Below are positions 50,358 through 58,122 of a stretch of 64,000 nucleotides of DNA, piece by piece. Below the pieces are notes generated by a model. That model was not told where the DNA came from. It was given only the letters and a program-made list of their open reading frames with translations, and made no database searches. A program made the translations under genes and the position numbers. Source of the stretch: Candidatus Bathyarchaeota archaeon (GTDB lineage: Archaea > Thermoproteota > Bathyarchaeia > Bathyarchaeales > Bathycorpusculaceae); the NCBI GenBank assembly GCA_026014665.1, contig JAOZHX010000004.1, forward strand, positions 1 to 64,000. Direction: 5' to 3'. How positions within the stretch are numbered: the first letter of the stretch is position 1; the number at the start of each line of letters is the position of its first letter.

Positions 50358-51944
50358 ATGAGTGTTGATGTGCCTACGGTCGCAGTTGTTTTTGGAGCGG
50401 TCACTCCTCCGCAGGGCGATGTCGTTGGTTTGCAGGTGCATTTGGGCTGTACCAAGGAAGTCAGCAGTTTTGAGGTTGTATTGCAGAATTGGAACGGCAA
50501 ATACAGCCCCAACGGCCCATATCCCATTGTAGTGGGGTTGGACGGCAGCTTAAGCGTGGGCAGAGGCGCCAATTGTCCCCTACTTCTAACTTGTCGGGTG
50601 GAGAACGTCAAATACCAGTCCTCGCCCACGGAAAGCTATTTGACAGTGAAGGGGCGCTGCTGGGGTGAGCGCCTGTTTCGTCGAGTTGTCTCTAAGACAT
50701 GCGAGAACCTGAAAGGTGAAGACATCGTAAAAGAACTCCTCGACTACTATATCGGATTAAGCCACATCCGTAACGGCGTCGAACTTGTTGAATCAACCGA
50801 CACAACCTACACACGCTTACAGTACAGCGACACGCCTGTGATGGATATTTTGCAGGAAATCGCTGATACCGCCGACAATTCAGGTGTCATTGGATACGAC
50901 TTCCGAATTGCACCAGACGGCAAATTCGAATTTTTCCCCAAAAACAGCAAAAATACCGCCATAAGCCTTAGCGAACGCTTAGAAAGCAGCGAATACTCCA
51001 AAGACATATCGCGGGTGCGAAACAAAGTCACGGTTTACGGAGCCGCAGATAAAAGCATTCCACTCGATAAAGATGAATGGACTGAAAGCCTCACACCCAC
51101 GGGCGGCACTTGGATTGCCACGTCAGGAACCATAAGCTTAGATAGTGCAAATAAAATCAAAGGCTTAAACAGCATTAAAACCTCAGCGCAAAACCTCAAC
51201 TATGCTGCTTGCCAACTTATCCTAAACAGCGGTAACGAAGTGGATGCTGATCTCTACCCCACCTTTAACCTTTGGCTTTGCCGAGACGCTAGTTTCAACG
51301 GCAACGTAACCATAACCCTCTACGACATAAACGACGGCTCAGCTGCATACGAGATTAGCCTAGGCGCAGAAAAGTGGTTCCAAACCGCACTTCCAGTGGG
51401 CAATACAAAGAGGGATTGCTGGCAGGTCCTGACGCAGTTTAATTGGCACATGATAAAACAGCTTCGGGTTACCTGCTGGTTTGATGGCGTTGGCACAGGC
51501 AGCTTCTGGGTTGACGGCGTCTTCTTTGGGGGGCGCCAATACAGTAGCATGCAAGAAGACATGCTCAGCCAAAACAGCATTGGGCTTCGAGAACTCGTCG
51601 AAGTCAACGAGGAACTTTGCAGTGACTTGGAATGTGAATCCCATGCCAAGGCGCTCCTGTCAAACCTAAAAGACCCTGCAGAGAGGCTTACCCTAAAAAG
51701 TACAGTCATAGACTACGGTACCACACCCATCTTGGCAGGAGACACAGTTCACGTTAATTTACCGAATGAAGGTGTAAACGGCGACTTTAGGGTTCAAAGC
51801 ATCGAATACAACGTCGACGCTAAGATGCAGACGCTTGAGATTACGTTGGAACTAGGGCGGGAGAAGCCTATGCTTGCCGATTACCTGTATGCTCTCCGCA
51901 GTAGAACCAGTCATCTCAGCAGATACAAAAGTGCTAAACACTGA
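50358..51944 (+). CDS. Viral tail hub/baseplate protein with inserted beta-sandwich
   Basis: About 528 residues. First part (VGLQVHLGCTKEVSSFEVVL, NGKYSPNGPYPIVVGLDGSL, VKGRCWGERLFRRVVSKTCE, DTPVMDILQEIADTADNSGV) and last part (RLTLKSTVIDYGTTPILAGD, RVQSIEYNVDAKMQTLEITL) match gp27/Gp37-like hub proteins. Between them, at about 245-405, a beta-sandwich (GGTWIATSGTISLDSANKIK, YPTFNLWLCRDASFNGNVTI, LRVTCWFDGVGTGSFWVDGV) resembles carbohydrate-binding modules. ATG 50358 follows the tape-measure stop by one base; the frame is open upstream to 50271. Confidence 0.7.
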   Translation: MSVDVPTVAVVFGAVTPPQGDVVGLQVHLGCTKEVSSFEVVLQNWNGKYSPNGPYPIVVGLDGSLSVGRGANCPLLLTCRVENVKYQSSPTESYLTVKGRCWGERLFRRVVSKTCENLKGEDIVKELLDYYIGLSHIRNGVELVESTDTTYTRLQYSDTPVMDILQEIADTADNSGVIGYDFRIAPDGKFEFFPKNSKNTAISLSERLESSEYSKDISRVRNKVTVYGAADKSIPLDKDEWTESLTPTGGTWIATSGTISLDSANKIKGLNSIKTSAQNLNYAACQLILNSGNEVDADLYPTFNLWLCRDASFNGNVTITLYDINDGSAAYEISLGAEKWFQTALPVGNTKRDCWQVLTQFNWHMIKQLRVTCWFDGVGTGSFWVDGVFFGGRQYSSMQEDMLSQNSIGLRELVEVNEELCSDLECESHAKALLSNLKDPAERLTLKSTVIDYGTTPILAGDTVHVNLPNEGVNGDFRVQSIEYNVDAKMQTLEITLELGREKPMLADYLYALRSRTSHLSRYKSAKH

Positions 51945-51953
51945 GGTAAGACA

Positions 51954-52121
51954 ATGAGCAAGCGAGTTGTCGTTGAAATTCGGGCGGACCTGCATCGGGA
52001 ACTGCGCAAACTCGCAGTCCTAAACGACCTAAAACTACATGTACTTACAAACGCCATGCTGGAAGACTTCTTGGCTGATGAAGGATACCGCAAAGACCTG
52101 ATTAAACGTTTAAAAACATAG
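51954..52121 (+). CDS. Ribbon-helix-helix protein (right)
   Basis: A protein of 55 residues: MSKRVVVEIRADLHRELRKL as strand and first helix, then AVLNDLKLHVLTNAMLEDFL as second helix and a basic end. GAGGT at 51943-51947 is a good ribosome site. It follows the hub by nine bases and closes the structural cluster. It is not a copy of the left RHH protein (little identity), so the two likely have distinct targets. Confidence 0.75.
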   Translation: MSKRVVVEIRADLHRELRKLAVLNDLKLHVLTNAMLEDFLADEGYRKDLIKRLKT

Positions 52122-52209
52122 TTTTCCCTGTTTTTTGCCTCTTTTAGAGAAGACTGTTTTTATAGAGGTCTGGCTATGGGTTTGGGAAGAGAGAGGGAAA
52201 TTAGAAAAG

Positions 52210-52863
52210 TTGACCCTTATTGTTGACGACGCAGGTAGCGGCGACTTGCTTTTCGGCGTGGTTATCGGCGCTTATCATGAAGAGACAGGCGAATTCAAAT
52301 ATGACCTCATAGACGTAAGGTTCTATCAAGAAATCTTCCGTGAAAAAGAATACCTCCAAGAATCCTCACGCATCGTATCAAAACTAGTCTCTCGCTTTAA
52401 CTTGCAACCCGATGAAGAAATCCACATATGTCAAGGATGCATCTTTGACGTTGCAGCCGAAGAACTCCAAAAGGTTTACGGCGAAGACCGAGTAAAGCGC
52501 ATACGTGTTGTCGGCGAAGCGCAGAGGCTAGTGGAAATCGCTTATCTGGATGAAATCCGCAATTTAGGCTATGAACCGATGGCTGAACGTGAGGAAAAAC
52601 GGGGAAAAAGCTTCTTCCACATGATGCGTTGGCTCAAAGACAACCCTGAAATGCTGCGATACGCCAAAACAGGTTGGCCGAGACTAAAGAACTACCATTT
52701 ATTCAAACCTTTCCACGCAAAAACTGGCTATACCGCTGTTTGCAGCGAATGCGGTGTAGAATGCGAAGTGCCGTTTCAACCGAAGGCTGACAAACCTGTC
52801 TACTGCCAAAGATGCTGGTCAACTCATAAACCTGCTAAACACCGAAAGAAAATAACGCACTAA
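52210..52863 (+). CDS. RNase H-like domain protein with C-terminal zinc ribbon
   Basis: About 217 residues. The start LTLIVDDAGSGDLLFGVVIG followed by an acidic helix and EEIHICQGCIFDVAAEELQK suggests an RNase H-like fold with Asp residues in the first strand. The C-terminus is a zinc ribbon (VCSECGVECEVPFQPKADKP, then VYCQRC) like the miniprotein at 36.85 kb. Homologues are frequent in archaea, function unproven. The TTG at 52210 is preferred; an in-frame TTG at 52135 would add 25 residues. Overlaps the next gene by one base. Confidence 0.65.
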   Translation: MTLIVDDAGSGDLLFGVVIGAYHEETGEFKYDLIDVRFYQEIFREKEYLQESSRIVSKLVSRFNLQPDEEIHICQGCIFDVAAEELQKVYGEDRVKRIRVVGEAQRLVEIAYLDEIRNLGYEPMAEREEKRGKSFFHMMRWLKDNPEMLRYAKTGWPRLKNYHLFKPFHAKTGYTAVCSECGVECEVPFQPKADKPVYCQRCWSTHKPAKHRKKITH

Positions 52864-53192
52864 TGGATGACTTAAAGAAAATGAACCTGATTTTTGATTT
52901 TAGCTCAAACTGGTATGTTTTGCTGTCTGCATTTTTGATAGCTTGGGCTGTTTTGCTGGTTGCACGTAGGGGTCGGGTTAAACGTGAAGTCAAAGAGCAG
53001 GTGTTTTTGGCTTTGGGCGGCATGGCTTCTTTGGCGCTTATGGAATTTTTTGCTGTGTCCACGGGGTTATGGAACTATACGCCGGGCAACTGGCCAATCA
53101 TATTGTGGCCCACTTATTTTGTGGCTATTTTGTTTGGTTATCAACTATTGCGTTCAATCGAGGGCTTGCTTTGGCATAGGCCCGTTGTATAA
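52863..53192 (+). CDS. Small membrane protein, 109 residues
   Basis: Three hydrophobic helices: WYVLLSAFLIAWAVLLVARR, VFLALGGMASLALMEFFAVS and WPTYFVAILFGYQLLRSIEG, with a GLWNYTPGNWP loop. No family with a function is recognised; similar three-span proteins occur in several archaea. It starts where the preceding gene ends. Confidence 0.6.
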   Translation: MDDLKKMNLIFDFSSNWYVLLSAFLIAWAVLLVARRGRVKREVKEQVFLALGGMASLALMEFFAVSTGLWNYTPGNWPIILWPTYFVAILFGYQLLRSIEGLLWHRPVV

Positions 53193-53306
53193 ATTAACAT
53201 CGAAGCAGCTCTCAAATTTTCGAGCGTTAACACGGCAGCAATAAAGGAACAGGCTAAAAAGGATGGCATGCTAAAGGTGCTTGATGCTTTAGGCTTCAAA
53301 GCTTAA
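53193..53306 (+). pseudogene. Possible C-terminal gene remnant (about 37 codons)
   Basis: In the same frame as the membrane protein and directly after its stop, the DNA reads IEAALKFSSVNTAAIKEQAK and KDGMLKVLDALGFKA to the next stop. This looks like the last helices of a soluble protein (degron- or CBS-like in form), without a start codon of its own except an internal ATG that would give 12 residues. A decayed gene is the simplest reading. Confidence 0.25.
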
Positions 53307-53329
53307 ATACCATTCTCACTATTTTCATA

Positions 53330-53857
53330 TTGGTCGTGTTTTCATTGTCTTATAGTAGGAGTACTTCTCACGGAGTTGCTATTTGGGTTGGAAAGCCTTG
53401 GGTTACCCCCATAGCCATCTTTCGCACCCTTGGCATCGTCATAGTCGCTATACTCTTTCTTTTGGTGGAAAACTATTTTGGCATAGCTATAGCCTACGTA
53501 GTCGGCATGCCTCTTTACCTTTGGACACTTCTTGCTTTTGCCATCATTTGGCTGGTGGCGATGATTGGGCTGCTGATCTTTTGGGCTTCAAACTCCTATG
53601 TCTTGCGGCAAGATGGCTTAGAAATCAGGCGCGGCATAGTGCGATTGCATTCATTTGTAGTTACGCCAGCTGGGTTTGGCGATTTGATGGTCGACCAATC
53701 GTTGGGCGGGAGGATTTTCGGTTATGGAGATTTAACTGTTAATTCGCAGGGTGAACGAGAAACCAGGTTGCGCCTAGTTCGATCGCCTTTTAACAGGGCG
53801 GATATCATCAGGGATATAATGGGCAAGCCTATTGTTCGTTTTGAAGAGCGTGCTTAA
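53330..53857 (+). CDS. PH-domain (bPH2) membrane protein
   Basis: A protein of 175 residues. Two hydrophobic helices (TLGIVIVAILFLLVENYFGI and LWTLLAFAIIWLVAMIGLLI) are followed by a bacterial-type PH domain: ASNSYVLRQDGLEIRRGIVR, VTPAGFGDLMVDQSLGGRIF, GYGDLTVNSQGERETRLRLV. This is the YdbT/YdbS-like fold found in prokaryotic membrane proteins of unknown role. TTG 53330 or GTG 53336 may be the start. Confidence 0.75.
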   Translation: MVVFSLSYSRSTSHGVAIWVGKPWVTPIAIFRTLGIVIVAILFLLVENYFGIAIAYVVGMPLYLWTLLAFAIIWLVAMIGLLIFWASNSYVLRQDGLEIRRGIVRLHSFVVTPAGFGDLMVDQSLGGRIFGYGDLTVNSQGERETRLRLVRSPFNRADIIRDIMGKPIVRFEERA

Positions 53858-54042
53858 AGGTTTGTGCGGTGACCCCTGGAGTTAGCCGTCTGGCAAATCT
53901 TTGTAAAAATGTTCATTGTTTATCTATAAAACAGTTTATTTGCATGATTTTTCTTAATTTATATGAATAATTCTCAATTCCATTTATATCTATATTCATT
54001 CATTTTAGAGTCAGAGCAAAACCAAAGGATGTGGAAAATGGC

Positions 54043-54156
54043 ATGTTTGATTTGGCAACTCTGGTAGCGGTTGCGGGCCTGTTTGCCTTGCCCTTCATAT
54101 TTATGTTATACGTCCGATTGCGCATTTGGCACGCGCTAAGAGCGTTGGCGGGGTGA
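54043..54156 (+). CDS. Single-span membrane miniprotein, 37 residues
   Basis: ATG 54043 opens MFDLATLVAVAGLFALPFIF followed by a basic tail (YVRLRIWHALRALAG): one transmembrane helix with positive C-terminal flank. A/T-rich DNA with TTTATATCTATATT at about 53981-53994 lies 50-60 bases before it. Its stop overlaps the next small frame as GTGA, which supports both. Function unknown. Confidence 0.45.
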   Translation: MFDLATLVAVAGLFALPFIFMLYVRLRIWHALRALAG

Positions 54157-54263
54157 GTGGTGTGTATAGCACGATTATACTGGATTGCCAAACCAAAACA
54201 TCCATCCCCTGCTCGCAGGATTGCATAGCCTACAAAACCTGTACTGCTCGGAAAAAACGTTAG
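54153..54263 (+). CDS. Cys-rich miniprotein, 36 residues
   Basis: GTG 54153 overlaps the previous stop by four bases. Four cysteines (LDC, IPC, QDC, YKTC) in 19 residues, then a basic end TARKKR, suggest a metal-binding or disulfide-held miniprotein. No relatives recalled. A longer frame on the opposite strand covers this DNA but has no coding character that I can see. Confidence 0.4.
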   Translation: MSGVYSTIILDCQTKTSIPCSQDCIAYKTCTARKKR

Positions 54264-54346
54264 CATGTGAGTATATACATGCATGTTACATAGCCTTATA
54301 AGCGGATCTAAGCATTCTGGAAAGCCCCAACAGGAGGCGAAAAAAA

Positions 54347-54472
54347 GTGCTCAGTCGAGATTGCGATGGCTGCGAAATGCTGCATATGTGCAGTGAACGT
54401 TACAGACGCGTCAGCAAAGACGAGAAAGTTTACTGCCCAGACGGCACAGCCCACCTAGTAGATCAAAACTAA
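54347..54472 (+). CDS. Cys-rich miniprotein, 41 residues
   Basis: GTG 54347 follows the strong ribosome site CAGGAGGCG at 54331-54339. The protein has CDGCEMLHMC, then a basic helix and VYCPDGTAHLVDQ: four cysteines in C-x2-C-x5-C and a distant C, so probably a zinc-binding miniprotein. The ribosome site makes this a credible gene despite its size. TATATACATGCATG at 54270-54283 may hold its promoter. Confidence 0.6.
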   Translation: MLSRDCDGCEMLHMCSERYRRVSKDEKVYCPDGTAHLVDQN

Positions 54473-54555
54473 TCCCCTTATCATATCTTTATTTTTGTAA
54501 CAGTAAGGTAAGGCAAAAATGCAAGCCAACCATAATAAAGCTAAAGGCGATTGGC

Positions 54556-55086
54556 ATGGATAAAGCTGATTTCTTGGCTTGGAGCCGCAAATATGACAAA
54601 GCGTTCGGTTGGCAGGTGCAGAGAGAGCGAGAACTCGGAAGCAGGTTTAGGAAAAACAAGGTGTTGACAATGGCGGATTTGGCTTCGATTGTGGATTGGA
54701 AGTTTAATTTAGAAAGCTCAAAAAAAGCCCGTGCTCAAGAACTAGTTACTCGGAATAATGAAGAAAAAATAGCCGCTCTAACCAGCCAAGCTCTTTGTTT
54801 ACCCCAAATAGATGATGTTTACCGAATGAACTGTTTAACCATGCTTGAAGGCATCAGCCCTGTGCTTGCAAGCGTAATCTTGGCTTTTTTTGCCCCTCAC
54901 CAATACGGCATTTTTGACGTACATGTCTGGAAACCTCTGCTCGGTAACCCACCGTCTAACCTCTACCAAACACAAAACTACGTCAGACTTTTAGCCGCTA
55001 TGCGAAAAACCGCTGCCAAGCACAACCTTGATGTTCGAGTCGTCGATAAAGCACTATACAAAAAGAGCTTGGATGAGGAAAAATAG
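54556..55086 (+). CDS. Helix-hairpin-helix protein, DNA glycosylase-like
   Basis: A protein of 176 residues, all helical. The segment CLTMLEGISPVLASVILAFF followed by APHQYGIFDVHVWKPLLG resembles the HhH-GPD motif, in which a hairpin (LEGISPVLAS) binds DNA and an Asp (FDVH) follows about 20 residues on. The glycosylase lysine is not evident. It may be a DNA-repair relative without base excision activity. ATG 54556 with GGCGAT just upstream. Confidence 0.5.
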   Translation: MDKADFLAWSRKYDKAFGWQVQRERELGSRFRKNKVLTMADLASIVDWKFNLESSKKARAQELVTRNNEEKIAALTSQALCLPQIDDVYRMNCLTMLEGISPVLASVILAFFAPHQYGIFDVHVWKPLLGNPPSNLYQTQNYVRLLAAMRKTAAKHNLDVRVVDKALYKKSLDEEK

Positions 55087-55166
55087 CAAGCTGTTGCTTG
55101 TAAGCTTTATTTTAAATTTAACGTTTAGTTATTGTTCCGGGGCTTTTTTGGGCATGCATTTAGAAC

Positions 55167-55646
55167 TTAGGTAAGCTTCTTTGTCATGACGTATGCGTCT
55201 TCGCCGTCAGAGTAGTAGCCACTTATTGTTCGAGTGACTTCAAAGCCCAATCGCTTATACAATGAAATTGCGGCTTCATTGGTTACACGCACTTCAAGGA
55301 AGCCTTGTTTTGCCTTATAATACTCCATGCCTTCTAGCGCACGTTTGATGAGCGCTTGCGCTACGCCTTTGCGTCTTTCTTTGGGCATAACTGCTATGGA
55401 AACTATGTGTCCTTTGCGTATTAAGCCGCCGAACCCATAGTTTGACAATCCAACTTCGATGCGACACATGATGTAGCCAATTATTTTTCCTTCGTTCTCG
55501 GCCACTATGAAAGTTTCGGGGAAACGTTGGTGCAAATCCACGAAGAAGAAGTCGGTGTAGTTTTCGGGAAGGCAGACGCGGTTTATTTGCATAACACTCT
55601 GCAAGTCATCAGGAGTAAATTTGCGTAGCGTGAAGGTTTGTTGCAT
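55167..55646 (-). CDS. rimI: GNAT N-terminal acetyltransferase (RimI/Ard1-like)
   Basis: A protein of 159 residues: FTLRKFTPDDLQSVMQINRV, CLPENYTDFFFVDLHQRFPE, GKIIGYIMCRIEV, HIVSIAVMPKERRKGVAQAL as acetyl-CoA site and GFLEVRVTNEAAISLYKRLG at the C-terminus. This is the archaeal protein N-terminal acetyltransferase type. ATG 55646 chosen; an in-frame start at 55670 would add eight residues. Confidence 0.9.
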   Translation of the reverse strand: MQQTFTLRKFTPDDLQSVMQINRVCLPENYTDFFFVDLHQRFPETFIVAENEGKIIGYIMCRIEVGLSNYGFGGLIRKGHIVSIAVMPKERRKGVAQALIKRALEGMEYYKAKQGFLEVRVTNEAAISLYKRLGFEVTRTISGYYSDGEDAYVMTKKLT

Positions 55647-55738
55647 CTTTTCGCCTTGCCTAAACCACATTCAGCCGACTGAACTTAAAGTTTACGCTTT
55701 AGAAACAAACCATCCACAGAATGTCGGGGCGAGGTATG

Positions 55739-57022
55739 TTAAGTTTTGTTTTCTTCTGGAGCCTTAAACACTGGTAAAGTGTGATTTCCATATGGCATGG
55801 CCAAGATTCGCGATGCGGAGCCTGCAAGCTTAAGCGCTTCGGTGAGTGCATCGTTTACGGCTCGGGCAGTTTTCAGTTTGAATACGCTTGTGGCGTAGTA
55901 GTCAGGCATGGATGAAACAAGAATTATTTGGTGGTTTTGGAGGGCTTTTAGGAGGTAGTAGGCTTTGTGTCCTCCCATGACAAAGTTGCGTTTGATTTCG
56001 CGTTCGACGTTTTTTAGGTCGCCTAGCCGTGTCATCCAGTCGTAGAAGACTTGGTTGCCGTGTCCTTCTGGGCATTCGGCGACTAAGATGATCACGCCCC
56101 CACGTTTTACTGCGTCGAGTGCGTTGTCCAGTCCCTTGTATGCTTGGTAGAGGTTTATGTCTGCCGGGTGGCCGCCTGCACTGACGATGATTACGTCGGC
56201 TCTGCGGTCTATCGTCACTTTATACATTTCATCAACTAGTTTAGTAGCTTCTATGAATGCCTGCTCAAGGTCTCCAGCGAAAGCTTTGACGATTTCACCC
56301 TTCTTGTTTTCAACAACATTGAGTATGAAATCTATTTTGGCAAGCCGTGCCGCTTCAGTCATGTCGATGTGCACAGGGTTTCCTTCAAGGTTTCCTGTTC
56401 TTGCGTTTGCGTTCAAAAGCAGGGCGTGGTTTGTCTTGATTGTTTCTTCGCCGCATACAGCTGGCAGAACGCTTTTTCTTCCGCCACCAAACCCTGCATA
56501 ATAATGATAGCCGACATCTCCAAGCAGGACTTTCACGTCTGCCTCAGCAAAGGCACGGTTTACATAAATTTTGTTACCATATGTTTTAGTGGTGCCGATG
56601 TAAACTAAGTCCTGTGCGGTGCAACAGTGACTTATTGTTTTTACTCGTTTGAGGGCTTCTTCTCCCAGCAGTTCAGCGGCTTCCTCTGGCTTAACGGCTC
56701 GATGCGTGCCGCAACCAAAAAATACCGTGATGTTTTCGTCTTTGACTCCTGCGCTGTTAAGCTCGGCGAGGACTGGCAACAGCATTTTTTCGCTGGGTGC
56801 CTTGCGGGTAGCGTCGTCCACGACGATGGCGACTTTGCTCTCAGGCTTGACAATTTCACATAATCGTTTGGTGCCGATGGGTTCCTTCAGCGCCCGTTCA
56901 ACCTCTGCTTTTGCATCCGGCGCCCCAGGTTGCTCCTTAGGCTCTATGGTGCCCAGCAGATTTCGGGCTGGAATACGGACGCATACGTCGGTTTTTCCGT
57001 AGGGTAACCAAACATCAACCAT
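55739..57022 (-). CDS. larA: LarA family protein (nickel-dependent racemase type)
   Basis: A protein of 427 residues: FGCGTHRAVKPEEAAELLGE, GDVGYHYYAGFGGGRKSVLP, TIKTNHALLLNANART, GGHPADINLYQAYKGLDNAL. The His, Lys and His residues that hold the pyridinium dithiocarboxylate nickel cofactor in lactate racemase are present (YHYYAGFGGGRKS and KTNH). Substrate could be lactate or another 2-hydroxyacid, as the family is broad. The larB, larC and larE cofactor genes are not in the window. Confidence 0.88.
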   Translation of the reverse strand: MVDVWLPYGKTDVCVRIPARNLLGTIEPKEQPGAPDAKAEVERALKEPIGTKRLCEIVKPESKVAIVVDDATRKAPSEKMLLPVLAELNSAGVKDENITVFFGCGTHRAVKPEEAAELLGEEALKRVKTISHCCTAQDLVYIGTTKTYGNKIYVNRAFAEADVKVLLGDVGYHYYAGFGGGRKSVLPAVCGEETIKTNHALLLNANARTGNLEGNPVHIDMTEAARLAKIDFILNVVENKKGEIVKAFAGDLEQAFIEATKLVDEMYKVTIDRRADVIIVSAGGHPADINLYQAYKGLDNALDAVKRGGVIILVAECPEGHGNQVFYDWMTRLGDLKNVEREIKRNFVMGGHKAYYLLKALQNHQIILVSSMPDYYATSVFKLKTARAVNDALTEALKLAGSASRILAMPYGNHTLPVFKAPEENKT

Positions 57023-57488
57023 GCCAAGTCACGTTCAATTTAAATGTAGTCGGCGTAAGAACCTATTAAGCGTTGTCAAAATGACCCTTGAAACTCCACG
57101 CGATTAGTCATCTTCGACTTTAAGAAAAGCTCGGGGTTGCATCTCTGAAGTACATTGCCGATTTTGTCTAAATTTATCTATTTTCTCTCCTGTATACATC
57201 ACAGTTTTGATTCATCAAATCAGGGTAAGCCAGAAGCTCATAGGTTCCCCAACACCGCTCCCTTCCTTAACTTTCAGGTTTCTCCAAACTCGAACAAGCG
57301 TTTTGCGGAATTCTACAATCGGCTCTACCTCAAAAAGAAAGTAATCAAGCTTTTTTTAAGACCAAACGTTTGCAGGAACAACCGCGAGCTTTATATTTAT
57401 AGGGGGAGGGGGGGGGGTTCTCGCAAGAGCAACTCAAAACCAAATTTTATTTATTCCCGAGAAGAATTAACTCGAGCCACTTTGAAAC
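57023..57488. other. Intergenic region with a long G tract
   Basis: No gene supported before aIF1. At 57388-57400 GCTTTATATTTAT looks like a TATA box, and directly after comes GGGGGAGGGGGGGGGG (57402-57417). An A/T-rich stretch with CCCGAGAAGAATTAACTCGAG follows. The TATA box could drive a longer aIF1 transcript or a small RNA; the G tract is unusual for this genome. Confidence 0.4.
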
Positions 57489-57497
57489 TCTTATATA
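57489..57497 (+). promoter_or_regulatory. TATA box of aIF1, probable leaderless transcript
   Basis: CTTATATAC lies 30-38 bases before ATG 57527. With the usual archaeal spacing of 25-30 bases, transcription would begin at or a few bases before the ATG, and no ribosome site is seen, which fits leaderless translation. Confidence 0.6.
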
Positions 57498-57526
57498 CAC
57501 CGTTGATAATGTCTTTGTTGAGTGTC

Positions 57527-57835
57527 ATGGCTGAAGTTTGTTCAACATGCGGACTACCTAAGGACCTTTGCGTTTGTGGAGAAATCGAGAAAGAGCAACA
57601 ACGGATTCGCATACGCCTTGAAACCAGAAAATTCGGACGAGCAACCACCATAATCGACGGCATGGACGATAAAAACAGCAACCTTCAAAACGTCGCCCAA
57701 AAGCTTAAAACCTACTGCGCATGCGGAGGAACACACAAAAACGGTCAAATTATGCTCCAAGGCGACCACCGAGACCGTGTTAAAGAATTTCTCATAAAAA
57801 TTGGTTACCCACAAGAAAACATCGAACTTCAATAA
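57527..57835 (+). CDS. Translation initiation factor aIF1 (SUI1)
   Basis: A protein of 102 residues. The N-terminal cysteine pairs (CSTCGLPKDLCVCGE) form a small zinc-like site common in archaeal aIF1; the SUI1 domain follows with RIRLETRKFGRATTIIDGMD, YCACGGTHKNGQIMLQGDHR and FLIKIGYPQENIELQ. It controls start-codon choice on the small ribosomal subunit. ATG 57527 fits the family start MAEVCSTCG; in-frame codons further upstream would bring non-homologous sequence. Confidence 0.95.
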   Translation: MAEVCSTCGLPKDLCVCGEIEKEQQRIRIRLETRKFGRATTIIDGMDDKNSNLQNVAQKLKTYCACGGTHKNGQIMLQGDHRDRVKEFLIKIGYPQENIELQ

Positions 57836-57871
57836 CGCAATACTCCCAAACCAAACAACCGGTGTGCCAAA

Positions 57872-58099
57872 ATGAAAAAAATAGATAACTTACGCGAAAT
57901 CTTCCAAAACACAAAACACCGCAGACCCTGCCACATCTACTGTCCAAGATGCGCCAGCCCAAAAATCCAACTGAACAGTAGCCTAGCCGTTTGGTTAACG
58001 CCAAAACAATACTACTGCCCCGAGTGCGGATACATCGGCACCATAGTTATGGAACTCGAAGAAGATCCTCAAACAAACCAAGAAAAAACAGAAACTTAA
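57872..58099 (+). CDS. Small zinc-ribbon protein, 75 residues
   Basis: Two cysteine pairs, IYCPRCASPKIQ and YYCPECGYIGTIV, about 24 residues apart, make a zinc ribbon; a charged acidic tail follows (MELEEDPQTNQEKTET). Such proteins are conserved next to information-processing genes in archaea, but a role is not known. It follows aIF1 by 36 bases and may be co-transcribed. Convergent with tfb. Confidence 0.75.
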   Translation: MKKIDNLREIFQNTKHRRPCHIYCPRCASPKIQLNSSLAVWLTPKQYYCPECGYIGTIVMELEEDPQTNQEKTET

Positions 58100-58122
58100 A
58101 TCAAAGAAAAATGTGGGAATGC

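Noticed and set aside
38000-53300. Attachment-site direct repeats at the borders of the virion cluster
   Set aside because: I compared A/T-rich strings at both edges by eye and found no repeat long enough to be convincing; no tRNA lies at either edge.
54000-54284. A 94-residue minus-strand frame
   Set aside because: It is antisense to three small frames with better start signals and hydrophobic or Cys-rich patterns.
57155-57526. N-terminal extension of aIF1 from 57155
   Set aside because: The added 124 residues are low quality, contain the G tract, and the TATA box at 57489 favours a start at 57527.
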